A stretch of DNA of 64,000 nucleotides. Source: Boswellia sacra. Lineage: Eukaryota; Streptophyta; Magnoliopsida; Sapindales; Burseraceae. Positions 55,849-64,000 of this stretch are shown in pieces. The notes below the pieces were generated by a model. The model was not told where the DNA came from. It did no database searches and saw only the letters and a program-made list of their open reading frames with translations. Where the stretch lies: NCBI GenBank assembly GCA_013180625.2, contig SNVD02009916.1, positions 1 through 64,000 on the forward strand, in the 5' to 3' direction. Position numbers and translations under genes: made by a program. Position 1 is the first letter of the stretch. Each line of letters begins with the position of its first letter.

Positions 55849-56305
55849 ACGAACATAATAGTTTGATATATTATTATTGGATGTCTACTCCTGTGATTGA
55901 ATATTTGTGGAATGTGAATAATTTCGTATAATGTTAGAACTTTCCTATTGGGCTTTAGGCTCACCCCTTCCCTCCACAAGTACATAGAAGGATGCTCATC
56001 CTAGAAATATTTCAGAGCTTTCTTAAAGAGTCTGGAGTTAGTATGCATATAATTCTTGGGGACTGTCTTGATTCTCCAATTATGTAATGGGAGATTTTGT
56101 TTGGTGACTATTAACTGATGTATTGATTTTGTCACCAGTGTATGTAAAATTAATTTTGAACAAATAGTAATAAGTTGTAATGAATTCTTGTGATGTATTT
56201 ATATAAAAAAAAATTTATGAGATATGGATGACGTAATTTTTATAAATTCTTATTCAATCAAACCCTAAAATCTCTAAATAAGAGATGTTAGGGCGTGACA
56301 GATAC

Positions 56306-56776
56306 AGTGCCCACTCAGGATTAAAGTAGACATACATTTAGTACTGGGGTGTAGAAATTCACATTCGGTCATGGTATTTCCACTTAATTTCTATGTGATT
56401 TGTGTTCAATGCATTCATTAATGCACAAGTGTCTCTGTCCTAAAGTCTCTACTTCAAATGGTTTAAGACTCATCATTTCCCCCTTGAAGACAAATAACAC
56501 AACAAACTTGTCCAAACAAAAGTGCCCCAACTCTTGTGTATAGGTTCTGAACTAGTTTTGAGTTATGTTAAAGTTTTGTGTCTCATTGATATCTCATGTA
56601 AACAAACACTTTGTCACTGTAGAGGCTTTGGAACCTTTAGTCATTGATACAATCATATTTACGAAAATATAAATGACAACGCTTTATTTATAACAATGTT
56701 TACATATTACAGAAAAACATCCATGCTCTTAGGGCATATTCATAACATTTTTGTATCATAATAAATTTGGGATAAC
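56306..56776. other. AT-rich spacer, no gene recognised
   Basis: About 470 bp between the solo LTR and the next element, the right flank of the solo LTR target. No coding or terminal motif. Confidence 0.4.
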
Positions 56777-57773
56777 GGTTAATCACACAGACCCCCCCTA
56801 GGTTTTGACTTAATTTTGTCGATATTCACTGTTTGTCACTTTTCATCATAGGGTACCCTTGACATTTTCAAAATTCATCATTGAAACCTCTTCCGTCAAA
56901 TTTTCCGTTAAGTACTTGTAATTATGTTGAGTATTGAGGGGCATAATAGTCATTTAACAATGCAAAGTCAATTATCTATGAGTTAAAATAAATTTTACAA
57001 TGTTGCTGTTCGAACTCTATACCTCCTATACTTTAAAGGGTTTGTTCTACCACCAAACTGCAAGATATTTATATTTAAAGTTAACAACAATATATATTTA
57101 AGCTTCCCTAATGCTAATCAATTATTCATTATTCAATTTATAATTGATTAAAATTAAGTATACATTTTAATTACTTTAGTAAAATAAATTAATAAATTTA
57201 TTAATAAGAATTAATAATTAAAATAAAAATTGAAAAAAATAAATTAATAAATCTATAGTTCCTCTTATTCAATTTATAATTGATTAAAATTAATTATAAA
57301 CTTTAATTAATTTATAAAAAATTTAATAAATAAAAATAAAAATATGTTAAAATAAATATCAAACAAAAATAAATTAATAAATTTAGATTAAAGTAGAAAT
57401 TAAACAAAAATAAATTAATAAATTTAGATTAAAAATATCAAACAAAAATAAATTGATAAATATATGGTTCCTCTTATTCAATTTATAATTGATTAAAATT
57501 AATTATAAGTTTTAATCAATTTTTTAAAAAAATTAATAAATTTATTATTAAGAATTAATAACTTAAAGTAAAAATAAAATAGATTAAAATAAATGTGAAA
57601 CAAAAATAAATTAATACATTTAGGTTAAATAAAAATTAAACAAAAATAAATTTATCGTTTCTCTACTCATCATAAATGAGATATAAGATATGCATAATTG
57701 GTTATTATAATAAGAAGCTCTATTATTTAAATATATTTTTGTTCCTTTAATCATAAAAATATTGTTTGGCCCA

Positions 57774-57830
57774 GTGGTTGGAAGTCTTTGTGATAGCTTG
57801 GAGTCTCTAGTTTGAGTCCCTCTATTGCAT
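57774..57830 (+). repeat. tRNA-like A/B-box block
   Basis: GGCCCAGTGGTTGGAAG followed about 25 bases later by TAGTTTGAGTCCC has the spacing and sequence of polymerase III A and B boxes. No complete cloverleaf can be drawn, so it is a SINE head or a tRNA-related fragment, not a tRNA gene. Confidence 0.4.
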
Positions 57831-57849
57831 TTTTTCAACTAATTTCCTC

Positions 57850-58891
57850 TAGGGGTGTGCAAAATTATCCGACCCGATCGGGTTTGATCGGGTTGATCGG
57901 GTCTTAATCGGATATTGCTTAAAAATAACCCGAAATCGGGTTATTATTTTCGGATTTTTGTGATATCAGGTTAAAATCAGGTCTTTTGTTTGTAACTCGA
58001 AAAAAACCCAACCCGACTTAAAGTTTATAAAAAATTTTGATTCTGCCACATGTCTCCATATGATTGGTTGAAATGTTAATATCACAATAGGTCTTGCCAC
58101 ACCAGATTACTGGTATAAATTGAAAACAAATTATTAAAACCCTAAATTGAAACGCCCTCAATTCCTAACCTAAATCGATCTGAAGCTGCTCCTCCTCCAA
58201 CTCCACCGCGCTGCACCAAAGCTCCCCTCCACCGTCGCTGGTTAGCTACCTTCCACCGTCGCTGGTTAGCTCCCCTCCACCGTCGCTAGCTTGCTCCGAT
58301 TCCTAGCCCTCAGTCTCCTCTGAGTTTGGTAGCTTGCAGGTCTCCATTCTCTTCAATCTCCACCGTCTCTGTCTCAGTCATCTTTGCTGCCTCCACTCTT
58401 CTCTATCATGGCCACCTTTATTGCCACCAGTTCTCCTCTCTATCACACACGATAAGTGTCATGTTATTCGTTTATTGATTTTTTTTTAACTTTTTGTTAT
58501 CTTGGTTTTTATTTAAATGAACTTGAAGATTATTGAGGTTAATAGTGTTCGAGTCATGCATGCATTATTTTACTCATATATTTTTTTAAAAATATTGCTG
58601 GGTTTCTTGAGCTGCTGGTGCTGGATATGGTGTAGGTGGACACCAAGATTTCATTTTCTCGTTGGGTTTGTTGAGATCTCATTTTGTTGTTGGGTTTGTT
58701 TGAGATTTTTATCTTTTAATTTTAATATTCTGCTTATGTGAGCTGGGAAGAATGTGCAAGATGTGCTTTTGATCAATGCTGTGATTTTCTGACTTCGTTT
58801 TATTTATTTATTTTTGATTGTTTTTATTAATTAATTAATGTAATTAGACAATGTCGAAAGCTGATCACTACCTAGCACTATTGATAATTTG

Positions 58892-58931
<40 letters not shown>

Positions 58932-59384
58932 GGATCATCAGATCATTAACTTAAGGCATAGTAATGAATGTATGTACTAAATTTTTTTCTTTTTTCTGAT
59001 TGAAAGCTAGTGATTGATTATGGCATTGTAAAATCAAGATTGTTGTTGGCTTATGTGATTCGATTTATTAGGTTGGGGCTGCCGTTAAGCCTTATTTTGT
59101 ATCTCATGTAGCCTTAATTTATGATAATGGGCTTGATTTTGTACATAATATAGACTATAAATCATATATGGGCCTGCTAAAAACATTGACAAATGATTTA
59201 AAGATACAGTAAAATTGAATTTAAGTCAACCCGTATAACCCGACCCGATCTGAGATATTGGGTTGTACATCGGGTTCATACATCCAAAAACCCGATCACG
59301 GGTTTATTTTTCAAAACCCGATGCATCATCGGGTTGAGTCGGGTTGGACAAAACCCGACCCGACCCGACCCGTGTGCACCCCTA
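57850..59384. mobile_element. hAT-like element with perfect 8-bp TSD (1535 bp)
   Basis: The termini are TAGGGGTGTGCA and its exact inverse TGTGCACCCCTA. Both flanks read ATTTCCTC (57842-57849 and 59385-59392). The subterminal regions are packed with CGGGT/ACCCG words in both orientations. A C-rich leader-like block at 58140-58440 contains a ~26-bp unit (CCACCGTCGCTGGTTAGCT) repeated three times and is followed by T-rich intron-like DNA. A (TA)n run lies at 58891-58931. No transposase domain is readable, so this looks like a deletion derivative that kept the 5' leader. Confidence 0.88.
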
Positions 59385-59833
59385 ATTTCCTCTTCTTGGA
59401 TGGAATCTACAGTTATGGGTATTTAGGTAAAATAATTTATATTGGATGGAACTTGATATCATTTAATGGAAAATCTGACGGAAGGAGTCTCAATGATGAA
59501 TTATTAAAATGTCATGGATACTCAATAATGAAAAGTGACAAACAGTAAATATCGACAAAATAAAATCAAAACCTAAGGGGGTCTATGTGATTAACCCAAT
59601 AGAATATACATAGGTTCTCTCTCCCTTTTACTCTTTTCTTATTTGATTACTTTACTTCATTAATCAAATGATCTTCTCACATTTTCTCTTCTTCCATCTC
59701 ACCAATTTCTCTTATCTTTCTTCTCTCATAATTATACTATAATATATCATTCTATTTATTATAATATATTTGCTTAGTAAAAGACATGCTTTTACTTAAA
59801 TTACAACAGTATGCAAGATATTATATAAATTAC

Positions 59834-61517
59834 AGGGTTATAATCACTGATGCTCCCATTAAATTTCGAAAAAGCAACCTACATGATTTTTAATAGGGGT
59901 GCACATGGATCGAGTCAGGTTTTGCCCAATCCGACACAACCCGATGCATGGACGGGTTTAAAATTTTTGACCCGTATTCGGGTTTTTTAAGTATAAAACT
60001 CAAGGTGTAACCCGAATCATCAGGTCGAGGTCGGGTTTCTATTAATATAATTTTTAGAGTTTATTCTATGTGGTAATTTTGGTCGAGTCGGGTCGGGTCG
60101 GATATGACATGCAAAAAACAACTCGATTCCAAACCCGATTGCAGAAAACCCGATTTCTGGTACTGCAACACAAAAACCGACTCCAACCCGATCAAGCCCA
60201 ATCGGGTCGGATCGGATCAAATATTTTTCAATACCCCTAGTTTTCAAAAACCAACACAAAACCCCCTACAGTTACGCTCCTCCATTCCACCATGTTACTA
60301 GTGACAGGGGCAAGAAGGTCATTTAACTTCAAGAATGTAGGGGTACAAGGTGATTTTGTTTGAAAAGTCGTTTGACTTAAAACATTAAACATTTCAATTA
60401 AAATAAAAATAAAAATTAAATGTTTATTATATTTTTTTCTCTCCCGTCCCTGTCCCCTTAGATCTACCCGGGCATTTCTTTATCTCCCTTCTCTCCTTGC
60501 GTCTTCTCCTCTCCTCTCCTCTCCAATCCTTTCTCTTTTTCCTCGATCTCTCACTCTCCCTCTCTTTACCTTCCCACTCAATCTCCTCTCTCCTGCCTAA
60601 AGGCTGTCATCCCTACTCCACCAACTCACACCCAGAGCCACCACCTCCAAAAGTAACCGCCTCTTTCCTATTAATGAATTTCGAAACTTGCCGACGATGT
60701 TATTCATTCCTTCCCTACCACCAATTACTCCACCAACTATTGTTTCTCAAGCTTTCTAAATTTTTAAGATTTTAGTTTTGTTTTCTTTTTTGGGGTTCAA
60801 TTTTCCTTTAATAATGTCGACACATCCATAAGGTTTCTCTCCTCTAAATTACCTTATTTAGGGTATTTAGGGCTGATGGTGTGTTGGCTTTGGGGGTCTT
60901 TGATTGTTGGTTTAATTTGAGATTATGCATTAAAGCGTGTACATAAGTGGGTGGTTTTGATGAAATTTGTGATTGTCGGTAGGTTGTTTGGTATTTTTGT
61001 GTTGATACGTTGTAATTGGTTAATGATTTCAGGCATTTTTGTATTAAAGCTTTTATTTTGAAAGGTAAAGCAATAGAGAATTGGGCTGGGTATAGGAGTG
61101 GGAATTAAGAAAAAAAAAAAAGGAAAATAAGAGATTCTGAATATGTTTTAAATAGAAAAATATGTGATCTAGAGAAAAGAAAAAAGTTTAGTAAGAGAGA
61201 GACGAAAAGGAGGTTGAAACCTTTGCCTCCGTCTCTACTCGGCTGCCCACTCTCTCTTTCTTCTCTACTTTTACAATTCCACAAAAATATAAAAAACTAT
61301 TATTCTTACACAAAGTTATAAAAAGAAATTCAAAAGCATTTATTGATAGCTAACATGCCAACTGATTTGACGTTAGAATCTCACCTACGAGGGCAAATGG
61401 GTCATCACGAAAGCTATGAGAACTTGACGAAACGGAAGGTAACGGTATCGGGTTTTGTGTGGTTTCTGAAAACTGCATGTGCCCTTACTTTTTCAGAATT
61501 TCCTGTGACAGTAACCT
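59834..61517. mobile_element. Second Mutator-like element with long diverged TIRs
   Basis: The left arm (59834 to about 60300, minus its nested insertion) pairs loosely with the inverse of about 61400-61517. Shared words are GAAAAAG.AA, CACATG/TACATG, GTTTTCA.AAACCA.CACAAAACCC and CGTTAC/AGTTAC. The TSD is unclear because both flanks are variants of AAATTATATAA. Inside, 60440-60720 is a CT-rich, leader-like stretch followed by T-rich sequence, which could be a captured gene 5' end. No transposase is visible. Confidence 0.45.
59894..60239. mobile_element. Small hAT-like MITE (346 bp) nested in the left arm
   Basis: The ends TAGGGGTGCACATGG and, inverted, TAGGGGTATTGAAAA, with many CGGGT/ACCCG words inside. 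It is probably related to the hAT-like element at 57850-59384. Flanks ATTTTTAA and GTTTTCAA match at 6 of 8. The arm sequence of the host element resumes on the right side, supporting an insertion. Confidence 0.7.
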
Positions 61518-62439
61518 AAATTATATAATGTATATTTCTATAAGAATGAATTTACAATAACAAATAGAGTTGTTGATGTTCAATTTTACCGTAACTTTGT
61601 GGCTCATTACTTAAAGCCCATTTCCAAATTAACTTTGCTAAAAATTTTCTATGGTTGGTTCAACAACAAATTCTTACAATTTATCGTATATGAGAAATTC
61701 ACAGGTGGGTGTACACGTTGGTTTTGCAATTTCTATTGTTTATTGTCATCCGTTGCTTTATCATTTCAAAGGTTGATCAATAACTGAAACTTTTTTCAGT
61801 TTCTTTGTGGCAATGACGGATACTTCTTGAGAAACTACATTTTAGAGGATAAGTCCAACATCCTAAAATTTTGGCGTAAGATAAATGCATACGAAAAAAA
61901 TTAAATCTTATATGTTCATTGTTCAACATAATATTATTTCAAGACAATGTTTCTATGGTTTCAAAAATTTACATTTATCAATTAAATGATTGATATGTAT
62001 AATAAAACTAGATTTTGGTGTTCAAAATGAATATAATATATTAAATACTAAAATGTTAAAAAAAAGTCTGGTTTATAATATTGGTTGTTTTGTCCATCTT
62101 AATAATTTTTTTATTAGAGGATAAAATTATTAAAAGAATAAAAACTAACAAACGGAGTCTAACGATACAAAAATCGGGTTGAATATATCACCTTTTACTA
62201 ATAAAAGACCCAAAATTAACAAAGGCCCAAAGTTTAATGCTTGATGTGGAACTGTAGAGTGGAGAGCTGGTTGCTTGATGCTTGATGCTTGGCAGCCATA
62301 TAACATAAAAGACAAATTTAAATGAAAGGTTACAACTGGTTTCAATAACCAGTTATGGTTCCCGCCCAACGGCTACAGTGTTCCGTCAAATTAATATTAC
62401 CACTTTAACTATTTTCTTCTAGAAAACAATATACAATTT
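61518..62439. other. AT-rich spacer, no gene recognised
   Basis: About 900 bp with short frames only. A small direct repeat GCTTGATGCTTGATGCTTGG lies at 62273-62292. Confidence 0.4.
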
Positions 62440-63310
62440 TACAAATTTGCCCTTTAGCAATTTTGTGGAAAAGTCGTGAATTACAGATACAAGTCATAAA
62501 CCAATATGTAAAGTTGTAAAAGTAAAATTAAAAAAAAGTCGTAAACATAGTTATGGTTGATCCTAAGGGTGTGAAAACCAAACTTTTCTAAAAGTTGTAG
62601 AAAAGTGTGCAAAAGTCATTTAATAAGTTATAAAAATTCGTGAATGTCTTAAAAAGCATAAATGGTACTATTTCATTTCACATTTTTCAGCCAAATTTAC
62701 TATTTATTTTTTCAAAATTGAACTTTAGTAATTTCATCCGAGGTTTTAAATTACAAATACACCTAGTAACAAATGAGCAAAAATTTTGTACACAAAATAA
62801 AAAGTTGTAAACAAGGTTATTGTTCATGAAAGTTAAGAGAAAACCAAAATTTTCAAAAGTCGTAAATGAACGTGCAAAAATTGTAAAGCAGTGTATAAAA
62901 ATCCTAAACACCATACCTAAATTGTAGATGGTAAAATCCTAAACGCCTTAACTAAATTGTGGATGGCACTATTCTTAATTTTGAATTTTATAGCCAAATT
63001 TACTGTTAATTTCTCCAAAATTGACCCTTAGTAATTTGGTGCCAAAGTTGTAAATTACAAATAAAAAGTAGTAACAAATGTGAAAAAATCGTAACATTTA
63101 TTACTGTTTATCCTAAATATGAGAAAACCAAAATCTCCAAATCATAAATGAGCGTGCAAAAGTAATTATCAAGTTGTAAAAGTCTTAAATGAATTTTAAA
63201 AAGTCGTACATGTAACTATTTCTATTGTGGTATCTAGCCAAATTTTCTATTTATTTTTCCTAAATTGTCCTTTTAACTGTTCAAGTTGTATGAAAGTCAT
63301 AAAGCCGAAA
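62440..63310. repeat. Degenerate satellite-like array, ~250-300-bp units
   Basis: The block AGCCAAATTTACTATTTATT followed by AAATTG..CTTTAGTAATTT recurs at about 62690, 62990 and 63236, with a partial unit starting at 62440. Within units GAGAAAACCAAAAT, CAAAAGTCGTAAATGA and CGTGCAAAA are shared. Spacing varies (about 300, then 245) because of indels. No coding content. Confidence 0.8.
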
Positions 63311-64000
63311 TAAAAGTTATAAACCAAGCTCAGGACTTGAATTCATCAATGGAAATATAAGATTGATCCTCACCATATCTAGTGACTTCAAAACCCTAGA
63401 TCAAAACCAAAACAATCACCATCCAATAAACCTTGCTCGACAATGCCACAACCTTTTAACCAGCTCACTACTGCCAGCTTCATTTTTCAATGTTATTCAC
63501 TAACACTACTCTATACAAAAATCCCGACAACAAAGATAAGAAGATTGCAACATAAATGAAATAAATATAAAACCCTCAATAACTCTCTTGCTCAAACTCG
63601 ATTAGTTAAGCTTCACTGGAAAAGATTGATTGATTGTTAATTTGAAGCTAAATATGAAATCGAGTAAAAGTCAATTTTGTTAAAGGTAGCAAGGGTTGCG
63701 ATGAAGTATGGAAGAGGAAGGAGGATAATGGTAAGCCCAAGGCCCTGATACGAAGAAGAGTTGTAGCTAATAACCAAGGTCATGGTTAGGCTGGCTTTGA
63801 TGGCTTTGTTAATAGCATTAAGAAGCCTTAATTTTTAGTTCCAACTGTGACTGTGCTCTTACCATGACCGATACCTAGGAGCGATTTTAGAACATCTGGT
63901 TGCCGATAGGCTTTTCTTGCTTAATTGTCATAGGATTTGTAGTTTAACTTATCCATTCAAACTAGAAATCTACTAGGCACAACCAGATGCATCCTATATG
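63311..64000. other. Spacer at the right edge, no gene recognised
   Basis: About 690 bp, slightly less AT-rich, with no element ends or convincing coding frame. A gene could begin beyond the window edge. Confidence 0.4.

Larger units (their letters stand above)
54226..56300 (+). mobile_element. Solo LTR (2075 bp) with perfect 5-bp TSD
   Basis: It begins TGTAGAATCCC, ends GGGCGTGACA, and is flanked on both sides by GATAC (54221-54225 and 56301-56305). There is no primer site, polypurine tract or coding region next to it. This is the structure left by recombination between two LTRs of a gypsy-like element. A TATA-like TATATAAATA at 54433-54442 is followed by a GA-rich leader with a (GAA)n run (about 54531-54560). 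Further in lie a cluster of GAACAGTGTCGAGT-type motifs (54795-55000) and an array of 66-bp repeats (55124-55848). The general plan resembles the longer LTR at 42-2518. Confidence 0.88.
56777..59597. mobile_element. Long-TIR Mutator-like element carrying a nested hAT-like insertion
   Basis: The left arm GGTTAATCACACAGACCCCC (56777 to about 56915) pairs with the inverse of the right arm (about 59459-59597). Both share TAGGTTTTGA, TTTTGTCGATATT, ACTGTTTGTCACTTTTCAT and the TCCGTCA.ATTTTCC block. TIR length is about 140 bp. A 9-bp TSD was not resolved. The interior holds a tRNA-like block on the minus strand near 57000-57060, three copies of an ATTCAATTTATAATTGATTA unit (57138, 57268, 57478), another tRNA-like block at 57774-57830, and a complete hAT-like element. 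No transposase is visible. Confidence 0.65.

Overview
This is nuclear DNA from a flowering plant, most likely a eudicot. The window is AT-rich, is dominated by nested transposable elements, and has exactly one intact-looking protein gene. The evidence for a plant is a P-class pentatricopeptide repeat (PPR) gene (35677-37674), an intron-containing remnant of a DRP2-type dynamin gene (41602-44402), LTR retrotransposons with tRNA-iMet-type primer sites, plant-type hAT and Mutator-like elements, and spliceosomal introns. I see no bacterial gene organisation, rRNA, CRISPR array or operon. Element names rest on termini, target-site duplications (TSDs) and hand translation, not on database searches.

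Layout. 1-2.5 kb: a long LTR on the minus strand. 2.5-4.5 kb: a duplicated mosaic (segments A and B). 4.5-6.2 kb: an Athila-like LTR with primer site and a gag stub. 6.2-8.2 kb: an unclassified element with two tandem arrays. 8.2-19.2 kb: the second copy of segments A and B, separated by about 9 kb that holds an LTR-like repeat, a hAT-like element, a broken copia gag and a long-TIR Mutator-like element. 19.4-21.1 kb: a degenerate hAT transposase followed by a degenerate copia pol. 22.3-23.8 kb: one hAT-like element inside another, both with perfect 8-bp TSDs. 24.1-27.0 kb: a deleted Tat-like gypsy element. 28.2-32.9 kb: a hAT-like element holding a small MITE and a gypsy derivative that keeps gag-protease but has lost most of pol. 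33.5-35.3 kb: a small inverted repeat and a GC-rich hAT-like element.

35.3-37.7 kb: the PPR gene with a probable 5'UTR intron. It is probably an organelle RNA-binding protein. 37.7-41.3 kb: a tRNA-derived SINE-like copy, a 329-bp tandem duplication and AT-rich spacer. 41.6-44.4 kb: the DRP2 pseudogene (GTPase-domain exons only, introns retained). 46.9-50.2 kb: a complete-ended copia element whose reverse transcriptase segment lies inverted. 54.2-56.3 kb: a solo LTR with perfect 5-bp TSD and an internal array of eleven 66-bp hairpin-forming repeats. 56.8-61.5 kb: two long-TIR Mutator-like elements, each carrying a nested hAT-like insertion. 62.4-63.3 kb: a degenerate satellite-like array.

The genes do not form a pathway. 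The information here is mainly a layered history of insertion, deletion and duplication around one PPR gene. The points most worth checking are the gag-protease-only gypsy element, the inverted RT segment inside an LTR element, the 66-bp hairpin array, the DRP2 remnant, and the A/B duplication with its 9-kb difference.
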